Source: Leptospirales bacterium
GTDB taxonomy: Bacteria; Spirochaetota; Leptospiria; Leptospirales; Leptonemataceae
Direction of reading: 5' to 3'
DNA length: 64,000 nucleotides
Assembly (NCBI GenBank): GCA_019694655.1
Contig: JAIBBN010000004.1
Span: forward strand, 1-64,000
The translations under genes and the position numbers were made by a program. The notes beneath the pieces are model-generated. The model saw only the letters and a list, made by a program, of their open reading frames with translations. It was not told where the DNA came from and made no database searches. This document shows, piece after piece, positions 52,939 to 62,721 of this stretch; within the stretch, counting starts at the first letter, position 1, and every line of letters starts with the position of its first letter.

Positions 52939-54143
52939 TGCGATTGCTCCCCCTTCTGCTGATCGTCCTCGTCCGTCTCCCGGGCAATTCGATTGCGCAT
53001 CTGCGTCAGTCGAATCTCCAGTTCCGAAAAAGAACTGCGCCTGAGGTATAGGCGGTTGAGCAAATCTACGTAGAGCAAACCCTCAGCGCCCATTTCAAAT
53101 TTGCGGGCCAGCAGCGGAAGTTCTCGTTTTTTGCGCGTATAGGGATTCCAGTAGTGCAGTCGTTCCCTGCTCTGGGCCAGAAAGACGCGACGGTTGCGCA
53201 GGAATGCCAGCTGCGAAAAAGCAGGCGCAGGCAAGTTGGCGCCGGCTTGCGGACGCTCGCCGCTGAGTCGCAGGGCGTGCAATTGCCAGCGGCCGGCCCC
53301 GCCAGAGTAGACAAAGCCGTCGGCCTCGCCAAGTTTGAGTCGATCAGGGGGCGGCGCTTCGACCTCGAGATCATCTGGCGAGGCGAGAGTGGCGCCCTGC
53401 GTCGAAGGAAAGAAGTACGGTCGAGCCACATTTTGCAGCAGCCGCGTCAGCTGCGAACCCTGTCCGGGATAGTAGTAGAGATCATAGTAGCCGGCGGCGC
53501 CATAGAAGATCAGCGCGCCGCGCCTGCCGGCGGAAGTTACAGTGTAGATATTTGATAGGTTCCTGTATTTTGGCGGAGTCTGCGCCGGAGTTATTTCTGT
53601 TCTGGCCCCGCTGTTCAACGCCAGGACCCAGAGGCTCTTCTCACGCGGGAGGTAGAGCAGCTGTCCGTCGTCGCTGATGGCCGGGGTCAGGTAACAGGGT
53701 CCTTCCGGCAAATTCGTTTCGCGGACCGATTGATCGCGGACATCGACCGCCGCCGCCACACATTCGTTGTCCCCGGCAATGGTGGCGGCGGCATACCGGC
53801 CGTTAGACGAAAGAGTAAAGTCGCTGATTGGCGCATCGAGGTCAATGTTGTAGGTTCGTTCTTGATCGCGAATATATAGCTCCTCATCCTGCGACCAGGC
53901 GGCGACGCGACCGTCGGCGCTGAGCTTCAATATTCGATCGGCGCGCTCTTCATCGAGAGGCTCGGAAAGCTCCTTATTCTTCTCGGTTAGCAGTTCATTG
54001 ATTTCGCTGAGCGCGTCGGCGCTTTCGCCGGAAGCGCTCATGCGCTCGAGGCGCGCCAGTTTTTCTTCGGCGCGTTCCGAGCAGCCGCCGAGCAGCGTCA
54101 GAAGCAGCGCCGCGAGCAGGACTCGCGGGGTATGCTCAAGCAT
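52935..54143 (-). CDS. Lipoprotein with beta-propeller-like repeats
   Basis: This 402-residue protein has a signal peptide ending TLLGGC (Cys21), then a helical region with charged heptads ([20 protein letters not shown]) and a domain with repeated strands of WD/PD40 type: [60 protein letters not shown] and later [19 protein letters not shown]. It is likely a periplasmic or surface scaffold. Its TGA overlaps the folE GTG, although no functional link to folate is apparent. The start at 54143 is set by the signal peptide. Confidence 0.75.
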   Translation of the reverse strand: MLEHTPRVLLAALLLTLLGGCSERAEEKLARLERMSASGESADALSEINELLTEKNKELSEPLDEERADRILKLSADGRVAAWSQDEELYIRDQERTYNIDLDAPISDFTLSSNGRYAAATIAGDNECVAAAVDVRDQSVRETNLPEGPCYLTPAISDDGQLLYLPREKSLWVLALNSGARTEITPAQTPPKYRNLSNIYTVTSAGRRGALIFYGAAGYYDLYYYPGQGSQLTRLLQNVARPYFFPSTQGATLASPDDLEVEAPPPDRLKLGEADGFVYSGGAGRWQLHALRLSGERPQAGANLPAPAFSQLAFLRNRRVFLAQSRERLHYWNPYTRKKRELPLLARKFEMGAEGLLYVDLLNRLYLRRSSFSELEIRLTQMRNRIARETDEDDQQKGEQSQ

Positions 54144-54198
54144 CCGGTCAGCTGACTGCTTCAACGTGCGACGGGAAGGTTTTTTTGCCTTTTGCGCC

Positions 54199-54223
54199 GC
54201 CGGCCAAAGGCCGGTCATTTTTT
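54199..54223 (+). terminator. Intrinsic-terminator-like hairpin in the aspS leader
   Basis: CCGGCC (54200-54205), loop AAA, GGCCGG (54209-54214), with a flanking G-T pair, followed by CA and TTTTTT (54218-54223). It reads in the plus direction and lies between divergent genes, about 60 bases before the aspS ATG. It could attenuate aspS or stop antisense transcription into the locus. No tRNA-sensing T-box sequence is visible. Confidence 0.6.
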
Positions 54224-54283
54224 GTCGCGCCACGAGCGCGATTACCAGAACTGACTGCCAGCCTTAAGCCCGCCTTTGCAACT

Positions 54284-56239
54284 ATGAGTACCAGGAAAAC
54301 CGCCAGCGTCAAAAAGAAGGCCGCCGCCCAAAAAGGGGGCGCTGGCCCCGCGAAAACCGCAACCCGGAAGCAGGGCAGCCCCGCTGCAGCAGCGGGAGCG
54401 CCGGATCTCAAGCTGCCCGAAGCGGACTGGCTGCAGGCGGCGTTTGCCTCGCGCCTATCTGCCGATGCCTTGAGCGTGGCCGACAGCGGCCGCAGCGTCG
54501 TCCTTTGTGGCTGGGCCTTTCGCCATCGCGACCAGGGCGGCTGTGTCTTCGTAGATCTGCGCGATCGCAGCGGCTTGATTCAGCTGGTCTTTGATCTTTC
54601 CGAGCTGGGCGGATCCTTCGCCGAATCGGAACTGATCCGATCGGAATTTGTCCTCTGCGTGCAGGGCCAGGTGCGCAAGCGCAGCGCTGCCAATATCAAT
54701 CCGCGATTGAAAAGCGGTCAGATTGAAGTGCTGATCCATCGCTTCGTAATTCTGAATCGCTCCGAAACGCCTCCCTTCAATCTGGATGAGTTCAGCCAGG
54801 TCAACGAAGACATTCGCCTGCGCTATCGCTATCTGGATATGCGTCGCGATGATCTGGCCAGGGCGATTTACATGCGCTCGCGATTGAATCAGTACATCCG
54901 CCGCTTTCTGGAGGACGAAGGATTTCTAGAAGTTGAAACGCCGGTCTTGAACAAGAGCACTCCGGAGGGGGCGCGGGATTTTCTGGTGCCATCGCGTTTC
55001 CAGCCAGGCAAGTTCTATGCATTGCCGCAGTCGCCGCAGCTCTTCAAGCAGATCCTGATGATCGGCGGAATCGAACGCTACTTTCAAATTGTGAAATGCT
55101 TTCGCGATGAAGATTTGCGCGCCGATCGCCAGCCTGAATTTACGCAGCTCGATCTGGAGATGAGTTTTGTAAACGAGGATCAGGTCATGGGCGTCATGGA
55201 GCGTCTGTGGGCCGGCGCCGCGCGCGAGTTGTTTGGCGTCGAGGTTCCGCTGCCTGCGCCGCGAATGCCCTATCGCGAGGCCATGGAGCGTTACGGCTCG
55301 GACAAGCCCGACCTGCGCTTTGAACTGCCGCTGGTCGATGTCGCCGAAATCGCAGCACAGTGCCAGTTTCAAGTATTCCAGCAGGCCCTTGCGGCCCACG
55401 GGCGCGTTAAGGCGCTGGCTGTCCCCGGCGGCGCCCGGCTCTCGCGCAAAGAGATTGAGGATCTTGGCGCATGGCTGGCTCAGGATTTTGGCGCAAAGGG
55501 ACTGGCCTGGCTGAAGCATGAAGAGGACGGCTTGAAATCGGCGATCGCCAAATTTTTCAGCGAGGACCAGTTGCGTAAACTTTCGACGCTGCTGAAAACC
55601 GCGCCGGGCGACATTGTCTTTTTTGGCGCGGGTCGCGAGGATATTGTACATGCCACGCTTGGCGCTCTGCGGCTGCGGATGGCCAGAGAGATGAAGCTGA
55701 TTCCAGCCGATCGCTGGGCCTTTGTCTGGGTCACGGATTTTCCGCTTTTCGAACGCGACCACGATAGCGGCGCATTGAATAGCGTACATCATCCTTTTAC
55801 GGCGCCGCATCCCGAGGACATGCGATTGCTCCAGGATGCGGATTTGTTTGGCAAGCAGGGCCACAAGATTCGATCTCGAGCCTATGACCTGGCGCTCAAT
55901 GGCGTGGAAATCGGCGGGGGCTCGATTCGTATTCATGATAGCAAGATGCAGGCCGACGTCTTTCAGGCCCTGGGGATTTCGGAGGAGGAGGCGCGCGATC
56001 GCTTTGGATTTTTCCTGGATGCACTGCACTTCGGCGCGCCGCCGCACGGCGGTATTGCCTTTGGCCTCGACCGGATTCTGATGCTGTTTCTCGGACGCGA
56101 ATCGATTCGAGACGTGATCGCCTTTCCCAAGACGCAAAAAGGACAGTGTCTGATGTCCGAAAGCCCCTCCACCGTTGCTCCGGAGCAATTGCGCGAGTTG
56201 CGGATTCGCACACTGCATGCCGAGGGCAAGCCAGGCTGA
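54284..56239 (+). CDS. aspS: Aspartyl-tRNA synthetase with Lys/Ala-rich N-terminal extension
   Basis: The 651-residue class IIb synthetase charges tRNA-Asp (or also tRNA-Asn). After a basic low-complexity tail of about 45 residues ([18 protein letters not shown]...), the OB-fold anticodon domain begins at about 70 ([20 protein letters not shown]). Class II motifs follow: [39 protein letters not shown] with [17 protein letters not shown], and the C-terminal [17 protein letters not shown] insertion of bacterial type lies between. ATG at 54284 is chosen; upstream codons are unconserved. The extension is unusual for AspRS. Confidence 0.95.
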   Translation: MSTRKTASVKKKAAAQKGGAGPAKTATRKQGSPAAAAGAPDLKLPEADWLQAAFASRLSADALSVADSGRSVVLCGWAFRHRDQGGCVFVDLRDRSGLIQLVFDLSELGGSFAESELIRSEFVLCVQGQVRKRSAANINPRLKSGQIEVLIHRFVILNRSETPPFNLDEFSQVNEDIRLRYRYLDMRRDDLARAIYMRSRLNQYIRRFLEDEGFLEVETPVLNKSTPEGARDFLVPSRFQPGKFYALPQSPQLFKQILMIGGIERYFQIVKCFRDEDLRADRQPEFTQLDLEMSFVNEDQVMGVMERLWAGAARELFGVEVPLPAPRMPYREAMERYGSDKPDLRFELPLVDVAEIAAQCQFQVFQQALAAHGRVKALAVPGGARLSRKEIEDLGAWLAQDFGAKGLAWLKHEEDGLKSAIAKFFSEDQLRKLSTLLKTAPGDIVFFGAGREDIVHATLGALRLRMAREMKLIPADRWAFVWVTDFPLFERDHDSGALNSVHHPFTAPHPEDMRLLQDADLFGKQGHKIRSRAYDLALNGVEIGGGSIRIHDSKMQADVFQALGISEEEARDRFGFFLDALHFGAPPHGGIAFGLDRILMLFLGRESIRDVIAFPKTQKGQCLMSESPSTVAPEQLRELRIRTLHAEGKPG

Positions 56240-56300
56240 GCGGATTTTTGTTGGCGAAGCGCAGTGCGTCTCTCAGGATGTAGCCTGCGGGCCAGGTAGC

Positions 56301-57278
56301 GTGCAGTTCGATTTTGTCAGCAAGGAACTGTTTCAGGCCATTTGCGGCGTGGCCGACCGCGGTATTGCGCCGCTGGAGCAAATGCTGGGCGTGCAGCTCA
56401 TTCCTCGCGGGCAGTCCTTCCATCTGCAAGGCGAAGCGCCGGCGCGCCTGGAATTTGCACTGGCATTCTTTCGGGCGGTCCAGGAACGATACCAGCATGG
56501 CGGCAGCCAGGCGCCGGACGATTTTGACCTTGGCTACTTGTTCCAGCAGATGAAAAAGCGAGCCGACCTGCACATTGCCGGAGGCGGGGAATTCCTGCCG
56601 GAAACAATCTTTACCGCCTTTAGCGGCCGTCCAATCCAGACGCGCACGCGGCGGCAAAACGAATATGTGCATTCGATTCTGGGAAACCCTATCACGCTCT
56701 GTCTGGGTCCCGCTGGCAGCGGCAAGACTTTTCTAAGCATCGCCGCCGCCTGTCGCCTGTTGCAACAGGGCGAGCACGATCGCCTGGTCATCACTCGACC
56801 GGCGGTCGAGGCCGGCGAATCGCTGGGCTTCTTGCCCGGCGACCTGGCGCAGAAGGTCGAGCCCTACCTGCGTCCAATTTACGATGCGCTCTACGAGTGC
56901 ATGGGATTTGAAAAGGTCAACGACTTGATGAGCGCCAGGCGCATCGAGATTGCTCCGCTGGCCTATATGCGCGGACGTACGCTAAATGAATCGATCATTA
57001 TTCTGGACGAGGGTCAGAACTGCACCTTGCCTCAACTGAAAATGTTTCTGACTCGCCTTGGTCGCAATTCGCGCATCTGTCTGAGCGGCGACGTGACGCA
57101 AATCGATTTGCCGCCTGGCAAGTCCGGACTTTTGCGCGCTGTGCGTTTGTTGCGTCCCATTGACGGCGTCGGCGTAATTGAATTCCAATCCGAAGATATC
57201 ATCCGTAATCCGCTGGTAGAACGCATCGTTCGCGCCTTTGAAGTAGTCAATGATCAGGGCGCACTGGGGCCTCAATGA
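56301..57278 (+). CDS. phoH: PhoH family ATPase
   Basis: This protein of about 325 residues has the PhoH core: an N-terminal KH-like segment with [19 protein letters not shown], Walker [15 protein letters not shown] (about 136), [36 protein letters not shown] (Walker B) and [14 protein letters not shown]. It acts in RNA metabolism, often with YbeY, found just downstream. GTG at 56301 gives the normal family N-terminus; ATG at 56217 overlaps aspS by 23 bases and adds 28 unconserved residues. Its TGA overlaps the next gene's ATG. Confidence 0.9.
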   Translation: MQFDFVSKELFQAICGVADRGIAPLEQMLGVQLIPRGQSFHLQGEAPARLEFALAFFRAVQERYQHGGSQAPDDFDLGYLFQQMKKRADLHIAGGGEFLPETIFTAFSGRPIQTRTRRQNEYVHSILGNPITLCLGPAGSGKTFLSIAAACRLLQQGEHDRLVITRPAVEAGESLGFLPGDLAQKVEPYLRPIYDALYECMGFEKVNDLMSARRIEIAPLAYMRGRTLNESIIILDEGQNCTLPQLKMFLTRLGRNSRICLSGDVTQIDLPPGKSGLLRAVRLLRPIDGVGVIEFQSEDIIRNPLVERIVRAFEVVNDQGALGPQ

Positions 57279-59710
57279 TGGACGCGCAGGAAGATTGGTT
57301 TACGCGGATTACTGCCAGGCTGGCCGTCTTGCTGACGGTGGAGCGGCCGCTGTACTGGGTCCGCCGCATGCAGATTGTTCTTCTGGCGCTGACGGTTATT
57401 ATGGTCACAGCGGCGCTATCCTATCCAAACCTGCGGCAACCCAATGTCGATCTGGCTGCCGGCGGCGAGTGGGATGCCGGTCGAAATGCTCCGGCCGATT
57501 TCATCGCCGACACAGAAATAGAATTTGTATTACAAGATCAGTACCAGCGCGCCGCAGAAGATGCCGCCGGTCGCGAACCGTTGCGCTTTACGCGGGATTT
57601 TGGCATCCTCTCCGGCCAGCCGGACGATGAGGAAAAGATCAGCTATCCGCAGCTGTTTCAGGAGGACATGGATGCGGTGCAGGGCTGTCGCAACAATGCG
57701 CCTTCGCTGGCGGCGGTAGAAAGCTGCGCGCGCGAAAAGGCGCCGCGTCTGCGGCGTCTGGGCGCCGAAGAATTGCGCAGCGTACTCACCCTGCGTCCGC
57801 CGCAACTTGCAGAACTTTGCGCCCAGATGGTCAATCTTGCCTTCCAGCACTTTGTCATTCTAGCGCAGATTCCAGCGGACCCGGCTTATCGCAACTTTCA
57901 GGGATCCAGCATTCGCGTCCGCGATTTGAACCGCGGCGCAACTCCAGAGGATGAACTGCCGCGCGAGGCGGTAATAGCGGCGCGCGAAATCTGGAACAAT
58001 CGAAACCTGCAGCAGCTGGATGATCTGGCGCTGGCGCGAGTGCGCGGCGTCGCCGGTCCGCGTCGGCGCGCTCTGGTGTTGATGGCCGCCGGTTATCTGA
58101 GCAAGCTGGAAGGCGCGTGGTTCAGCCCCGATGAGACCGCTGCCGCTCAGGCCGCGGCGCGACGCTCGATCCTGCCGCGCGATCATCTCTATCGCATTCC
58201 CCGCGGCGAACCGGTTGTTAAGCGCGGCGAGGTCATTACTCCGAATGCCCGCAAAGCGCTGGAGGTGCATCAGAGCCGCCATTTCTGGGAGACCATCTGG
58301 CGACTGCTTGGCATCTTTATCCAGCTGGCGACGTTAACCGGGTTGTTGCTGTATTTTGCAATGCGTCTGGCGGCCCGTCAGCTGAGCGCCGTATCCACCA
58401 ACCTGATCATCTTTATCACCTTCTGGCTTTACGCCGTGGCTCTGGTCTTTCTCGAGAGTCTATGGATGAAGGACCCGACAGGCAACGACAGCACGCACTT
58501 CTTTGGCGCCTGGGCGCCGATTGGCGCATTTGCTGTTCTCTTTGCGCTGATCTTTGGCGAGACCCTGGCCATTCTGTTAGCGCTATATCTGGCCTTCCTG
58601 ACCTTCATCGGCAGCCGTTATGACGGCATGACGCTGCTGATTGCCCTGACCATTGGCCTTCTGGGCGCAGTGATGGGCTCGCGAATTCAAAAGCGCCTGC
58701 ATTTTATCAACGCCTCCGTTGTACTGGTAGGCGTAGCGTTGCTGCTGGTTTGCGCCGGATACCTCTACGAAGGCCGCCCCATCCTTGCGCCGGAGGAGCA
58801 GGTCGGCATCTTTGCGCGCGGTTACAGTTACGCCCTGCTTGCCGCGCTGCTGAGCGGCAGTGCGACGGTAACCATCATTGGCGTGCTGCCCGTCTATGAG
58901 ACGCTATTTAATATTCCAACGCGCTTCAAGCTGGCTGAACTGGCCGACGCTTCTCATCCGCTCTTGCAGGAAATGTTCCGGCGCGCTCCATCCACCTGGC
59001 AGCACACCCTGATGGTATCGGCAATGGTCGAGAAGGCCTGTGAGCGATTGCACCTCAATGTACCGCTAGCGCGCACCGGCATCTACTTTCACGATATCGG
59101 CAAAATGAAGAACGCCGGCTTCTTTATCGAGAATCAGCATTTGATTCCCAAGCCGGAGAATATTGATCGCGACAATCCGGCCATGGCGGCGCGGGTGATC
59201 ATCGATCATGTTCTGGACGGCATCCGCATGGCGGAAGCGGTGCGTCTTCCGCGCGAAGTGATCGCTTTTATTCCCGAGCACCACGGCACATCGACGATGT
59301 CCTTTTTCTATCACAAGGCCCTGGAGAAAATGAAGCGGCGCGTGCGCCGCGAGGACTTTCGCTATCCGGGACCTATCCCGCAGTCGCGGGAAACCGGCAT
59401 TGCCATGATTGCCGACTCGGTCGAGGCGGCCAGTCGATCGCTGGACGATATCACCGAAGAAAGCGTCAACGGGCTGATCCAGAAGATCATCAATGGCAAG
59501 CTGGCCGAAAACCAGCTGGATGAGAGCGGACTGACCGTAGGCGACCTGCGCGTGGTGCGCGAGGCCTTCAAGGATGTGCTGATGTCGGCGCTGCATTCTC
59601 GCCCAAAATATCCGGAGCAGTCTGATACAAAGCGGCTGGAAGAATTGCGCGCCGGAAAAGCGCGAGGGCGCGCCAAAGCCGGCGGCGCTGGACGCCGTAC
59701 GGCCCGCTAA
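57275..59710 (+). CDS. pgpH: 7TM-HD family c-di-AMP phosphodiesterase PgpH-like
   Basis: The 811-residue protein has one N-terminal helix, a large extracytoplasmic 7TM-HDED-like domain (about 50-285), seven membrane helices (about 290-520) and a cytoplasmic HD domain. The metal residues are [12 protein letters not shown] (His about 577), [15 protein letters not shown] (HD about 603), [17 protein letters not shown] and [13 protein letters not shown]. PgpH degrades c-di-AMP to pApA. It sits in the conserved phoH-pgpH-ybeY order seen in many bacteria. The ATG overlaps the phoH TGA; the TAA overlaps the ybeY ATG. Confidence 0.93.
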   Translation: MMDAQEDWFTRITARLAVLLTVERPLYWVRRMQIVLLALTVIMVTAALSYPNLRQPNVDLAAGGEWDAGRNAPADFIADTEIEFVLQDQYQRAAEDAAGREPLRFTRDFGILSGQPDDEEKISYPQLFQEDMDAVQGCRNNAPSLAAVESCAREKAPRLRRLGAEELRSVLTLRPPQLAELCAQMVNLAFQHFVILAQIPADPAYRNFQGSSIRVRDLNRGATPEDELPREAVIAAREIWNNRNLQQLDDLALARVRGVAGPRRRALVLMAAGYLSKLEGAWFSPDETAAAQAAARRSILPRDHLYRIPRGEPVVKRGEVITPNARKALEVHQSRHFWETIWRLLGIFIQLATLTGLLLYFAMRLAARQLSAVSTNLIIFITFWLYAVALVFLESLWMKDPTGNDSTHFFGAWAPIGAFAVLFALIFGETLAILLALYLAFLTFIGSRYDGMTLLIALTIGLLGAVMGSRIQKRLHFINASVVLVGVALLLVCAGYLYEGRPILAPEEQVGIFARGYSYALLAALLSGSATVTIIGVLPVYETLFNIPTRFKLAELADASHPLLQEMFRRAPSTWQHTLMVSAMVEKACERLHLNVPLARTGIYFHDIGKMKNAGFFIENQHLIPKPENIDRDNPAMAARVIIDHVLDGIRMAEAVRLPREVIAFIPEHHGTSTMSFFYHKALEKMKRRVRREDFRYPGPIPQSRETGIAMIADSVEAASRSLDDITEESVNGLIQKIINGKLAENQLDESGLTVGDLRVVREAFKDVLMSALHSRPKYPEQSDTKRLEELRAGKARGRAKAGGAGRRTAR

Positions 59711-60267
59711 TGCCGCATCGTCGACACCTCGTTTTGATCAGTATTGAGAGTCGGGAGCTCAGGCCGCTGCCTGGCGAAGAGCTGATGCGCACGGCTGCTG
59801 AGCAGGCGCTCCAGGAATTGTGCCGGATCGAGGGGATGTCCTCCGCTTTTGAACTATCGCTGCAAATTCTGGATGCGCCAGCGATGAGCGCCTTGAACAA
59901 GCGCAGTCGCTCGCGCGACTATGCTACTGATGTATTGAGCTTTCCGATGCTGGATTTCCCTGCCGGCAAAGGACCTGCCGCATTGCCGCGCGATGGCGCC
60001 GGTCAGATCGATCTGGGGCCAGTGGCCGGAACAATGCCGGCCGGGCAAGCGCTGCTGCTTGGCGATATATCCATCTGCCGGGATGTTTGCCTGCAGCAAG
60101 CAAGCGAGATCGGTCACTCTGTTGGCGATGAGTTCCTCCGCCTTCTGGTTCACGGCTTGCTGCACCTTTTTGGCTATGACCACGAGCTGGGGCCAGAAGA
60201 GGAGCGCCAAATGCAGCAGCGCGAGGATCAATTGCTGTCCTGTCTTCCGGGCATTGACGCCAATTGA
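59710..60267 (+). CDS. ybeY: rRNA maturation endoribonuclease YbeY
   Basis: The 185-residue protein has the zinc motif HGLLHLFGYDHE (His148, His152, His158) and a RDYATDVLSFPM segment typical of YbeY. It trims the 3' end of 16S rRNA and acts in ribosome quality control with PhoH-type proteins. ATG overlaps the pgpH stop (TAATG). The region between the DVLSFP motif and the HGLLH motif (about 80-145) is somewhat longer than usual. Confidence 0.95.
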   Translation: MPHRRHLVLISIESRELRPLPGEELMRTAAEQALQELCRIEGMSSAFELSLQILDAPAMSALNKRSRSRDYATDVLSFPMLDFPAGKGPAALPRDGAGQIDLGPVAGTMPAGQALLLGDISICRDVCLQQASEIGHSVGDEFLRLLVHGLLHLFGYDHELGPEEERQMQQREDQLLSCLPGIDAN

Positions 60268-60282
60268 AGTTTCGTCTTTTTT
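60256..60282 (+). terminator. Weak terminator-like element after ybeY
   Basis: GACG (60256-60259) and CGTC (60273-60276) flank the ybeY stop codon and are followed directly by six T (60277-60282). The stem is only four pairs, so the call is tentative. Confidence 0.25.
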
Positions 60283-60324
60283 GAGGATGGCCTTGATTTT
60301 GGGCTGGCCGTCGTCCGATTTTCG

Positions 60325-61185
60325 ATGCAGGAAAGTCCTATGCCTTCGGTCCGTCGGATCCTGTTACTCCCGCCACTAGCTATGCTGGCCATGCTTGCGC
60401 CTTCGCCGGTCTTTTCCGTCGACGCCATGGAAGACAATATCGCCTTTCGCGAGGCGCGCGACAGAGCGCGCGAGACCGGCTTCGGCGATCTGGAGATTGA
60501 TATCCTGCACGGAAAGATTGCGGCGCAGGCCGGCGCGGCGCTGGCGCTGGATAGCATTCCGGAACAGGTTACTAATTTCAACGAGCTGATCGATCGGGCT
60601 CAGGCCCAGTTTTTCGTGCGCGGCAAGGATAGCCAGGGCAAGCCTTATCTGCGCATCACACTGCGCGAGGGCTACAGTTTCAGCACCGAAGAGCATCCGA
60701 TTCAGTACATTTTTCGCGCTCACTGCTATCTGTTTCCCGCCGCGGATGGCAAGTCGCTGGATCGCATTGTATTTCAATTTTATCGCGTGAACTTTAGCGG
60801 CAGCAATTATACACGCGAGCTACGAAGGATCGTCCATCCCAACCCCAAAGACGTGGCTCAGGCCGAGGGGAAGCCGCTTGGGGCTCAGCTTGCGCTGCTG
60901 GACAATAGCCAGTTGACCCTCGAACAGTACGAGGAGCCCTCCAATGTCCGGCCAGCCTGGGAAAATCGCGACGGCGTCCCGTTGCCCGACCTTGGCATCG
61001 AGCCCAAGCATCGCGTGATCCTCAACGACCGCAACGATCCCGTTGACTACGGCCGTCAGGTGCGCATTCTCAACCGCTACAAACGACTCCTGCGCCGCAT
61101 TGACTACGAGCTGGAGCAGCGCATGCGCTTTGAACGCCTTGAGCGCGGGCGCATCCTGGAACGCATCCTCGATTTTCCGACCTGA
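60325..61185 (+). CDS. Exported hypothetical protein
   Basis: This 286-residue protein has a signal peptide (RILLLPPLAMLAMLAPSPVFS) and no lipobox, so it is probably soluble in the periplasm. The mature part begins with a charged helix, then a beta-rich core with KPYLRITLREGYSF, YIFRAHCYLFPAADGKSL and RIVFQFYRVNFSGSNYTREL, and ends with a long Arg-rich helix. An ATG 15 bases later (MPSVRR) is an alternative start. I recognise no family. A large hairpin and the rpsF promoter follow. Confidence 0.7.
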   Translation: MQESPMPSVRRILLLPPLAMLAMLAPSPVFSVDAMEDNIAFREARDRARETGFGDLEIDILHGKIAAQAGAALALDSIPEQVTNFNELIDRAQAQFFVRGKDSQGKPYLRITLREGYSFSTEEHPIQYIFRAHCYLFPAADGKSLDRIVFQFYRVNFSGSNYTRELRRIVHPNPKDVAQAEGKPLGAQLALLDNSQLTLEQYEEPSNVRPAWENRDGVPLPDLGIEPKHRVILNDRNDPVDYGRQVRILNRYKRLLRRIDYELEQRMRFERLERGRILERILDFPT

Positions 61186-61262
61186 GGGAGCGGGCGGCCC
61201 TTGCAGCGGGGCCTGCCCGATGCGCCGGCTGCGGCGGCCTGGACCAGCGCCGCGCAGTTTTT

Positions 61263-61301
61263 GCCTGGCCGCAGCGGCGCGGCCGCTGTCGCCGGCCAGG
61301 C
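61263..61301. repeat. Large GC hairpin upstream of the rpsF promoter
   Basis: GCCTGGCC (61263-61270) pairs with GGCCAGGC (61294-61301), and inside it CAGCGGC (61272-61278) pairs with GCCGCTG (61282-61288) around a GCG loop, giving about 15 base pairs. It lies just before a perfect -35 box and after the exported-protein gene. It could terminate upstream transcripts despite lacking a T tract, or insulate the ribosomal operon. Confidence 0.55.
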
Positions 61302-61330
61302 TTGACAGGGCGACCTGCCTTGCATTTTCT
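61302..61330 (+). promoter_or_regulatory. Putative promoter of the rpsF-ssb-rplI-dnaB operon
   Basis: A perfect -35 box TTGACA (61302-61307) is followed after 17 bases by TTTTCT (61325-61330), a weak -10. The predicted start lies about 20 bases before the rpsF GTG. The perfect -35 and spacing in an otherwise GC-rich gap are the support. Confidence 0.5.
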
Positions 61331-61356
61331 GGCCCACCTGAACCTCTGGTGAAGCC

Positions 61357-61629
61357 GTGAATAACTACGAACTCATTGCCATTCTGGATCCAGCGCGACT
61401 GGACGCCGCTCGCAAATCCCTGGGCGATATCATGCAACGTCACAAGGTGAGCAAAGTTGAAGAGAACGACTGGGGCGAACGTCGCCTGCCGCACGACATC
61501 GACAAGATCGGCGTCGGACGTTTCCTGTGCATCAATGTTAAGGCAGAGCCGGAGCGCTTGCGGGAATTCCGCCACGATCTGGAAATCGATTCCAACATTC
61601 TACGCTACATGATGAAGCGAGTCGCCTGA
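61357..61629 (+). CDS. rpsF: 30S ribosomal protein S6
   Basis: This 90-residue protein starts with GTG and shows NNYELIAILDPARLD, KVEENDWGERRLPHDIDKIGVG and a beta-strand end EFRHDLEIDSNILRYMMKR, the normal S6 fold that pairs with S18 on the 30S platform. It leads the usual S6 operon, but the S18 gene is not in it. Confidence 0.95.
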   Translation: MNNYELIAILDPARLDAARKSLGDIMQRHKVSKVEENDWGERRLPHDIDKIGVGRFLCINVKAEPERLREFRHDLEIDSNILRYMMKRVA

Positions 61630-61639
61630 GGTCGGGACT

Positions 61640-62095
61640 ATGGCGGGCGACCTGAATCGTGTCATGTTGATTGGTCGCCTGACCCGCGATCCAGAGCTGC
61701 GCCAGACTAACTCTGGAGGCGCCTACTGCCGCTTCTCCATCGCCAGCAATCGCAGCTATACAGTGAATGGCGAAAAGCGCGAAGAAGTATCTTATATAGA
61801 CTGTGTCGTTTGGGGCCGCCCGGCGGAGGTGCTCAACCAGTACTGCCGCAAAGGAAAGCAACTTGCGATTGATGGCCGTCTGCAGCAGCGCAGCTGGGAA
61901 GGGCAGGACGGTAAGAAGCAGTCCAAGATTGATGTCGTTGTTGAAAACTTCCAGCTGCTGGGCGCGCCTGGCGAAGGCGGCGGCGCGCGCAGTATGGCCC
62001 CGGCCGGCGGCGGCCGCGGCGAGGAATTTGCGTCGCCCGAGTTTTCCGAACCGGCCTTTGGCGCCGGTATGGACGACGATGACATTCCCTTTTGA
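61640..62095 (+). CDS. ssb: Single-stranded DNA-binding protein
   Basis: The 151-residue protein has the OB fold (NRVMLIGRLTRDPELRQ, CRFSIASNRSY, SYIDCVVWGRPAEVLNQYCR, QLAIDGRLQQRSWEGQDG), a Gly-rich linker and the acidic tail DDDDIPF that binds partner proteins. It protects single-stranded DNA in replication and repair. It starts 10 bases after rpsF. Confidence 0.97.
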   Translation: MAGDLNRVMLIGRLTRDPELRQTNSGGAYCRFSIASNRSYTVNGEKREEVSYIDCVVWGRPAEVLNQYCRKGKQLAIDGRLQQRSWEGQDGKKQSKIDVVVENFQLLGAPGEGGGARSMAPAGGGRGEEFASPEFSEPAFGAGMDDDDIPF

Positions 62096-62137
62096 TCTGA
62101 GGGCCGTGGGTTCGTAGTATTTCAAATAAGGAATCAT

Positions 62138-62159
62138 GACGCCGGCCTGGCCGGGCGTC
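62138..62159 (+). promoter_or_regulatory. Hairpin in the ssb-rplI gap
   Basis: GACGCC (62138-62143) and GGCGTC (62154-62159) pair, extended inside by GGC/GCC with one bulge, about nine pairs. It lies 18 bases before the L9 start codon and just after TAAGGAATCATG, whose ATG at 62136 is in frame with L9. It may tune L9 translation or be part of a 14-residue extension. Confidence 0.35.
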
Positions 62160-62177
62160 GAGAATGGGAAGCCAATC

Positions 62178-62711
62178 ATGAAAGTAATTCTACAAAGAGA
62201 TGTAGCCAATCTGGGCGACGCCGGCGATGTGAAGGAAGTCTCGCGGGGCTTTGCACGCAACTATCTGCTGCCGCGTAAGCTGGTAGTGCTGGCCCAGGCC
62301 GGCAGCCAGCGCGCTCTGGACCATCAGAAGAAACTGATACAGCAAAAAAATGCCAAGCGTCACACCGAGATGCAGAAGGTGGCTCAGGAACTGCAGGGCG
62401 TAAAGTCCATTGAGGTCAGCGTTCGCGTAGGAGCGCGCAACAAGATGTTTGGTTCGGTGACGACCCAGCAAATCGCGGCAGCCCTCGCAGAGAAGGGCTT
62501 TGCGGTGGATCGTCGCAAGGTCGAATTGAGCGACAAGATTCGCAACCTCGGCGCATACACAATCCGTATCCGTCTGGCAGAAAAGGTCATCGTGCCGCTG
62601 CAATTGCAGGTTGTGGCTGACGCCAATTCGCCCATCGAAGAGGAATACGTACCGCCTTCGGCGCCGGTCGCCGCCGAAGAAGAAGCCGCCGAAGAAAAAT
62701 CGGAAGCCTGA
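62178..62711 (+). CDS. rplI: 50S ribosomal protein L9
   Basis: The 177-residue protein begins MKVILQRDVANLGDAGDVKE and RGFARNYLLPRKLVV, the N-terminal L9 domain, with the long connecting helix and a C-terminal domain with FGSVTTQQIAAAL. A Glu/Ala-rich tail (VAAEEEAAEEKSEA) extends the usual 150 residues. An upstream in-frame ATG at 62136 has a better Shine-Dalgarno sequence (AAGGA) but would add 14 unconserved residues. The gene normally found just before it, rpsR, is absent. Confidence 0.95.
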   Translation: MKVILQRDVANLGDAGDVKEVSRGFARNYLLPRKLVVLAQAGSQRALDHQKKLIQQKNAKRHTEMQKVAQELQGVKSIEVSVRVGARNKMFGSVTTQQIAAALAEKGFAVDRRKVELSDKIRNLGAYTIRIRLAEKVIVPLQLQVVADANSPIEEEYVPPSAPVAAEEEAAEEKSEA

Positions 62712-62721
62712 GTCTTTCGAC

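Noticed and set aside
54926-56218. A 430-codon minus-strand open frame opposite aspS
   Set aside because: AspRS motifs fill the plus strand; the antisense translation is low in structure and typical of a complementary-frame artefact.
62096-62177. A hidden rpsR between ssb and rplI
   Set aside because: The gap is 82 bases, less than a third of an S18 gene, and contains no S18-like translation.
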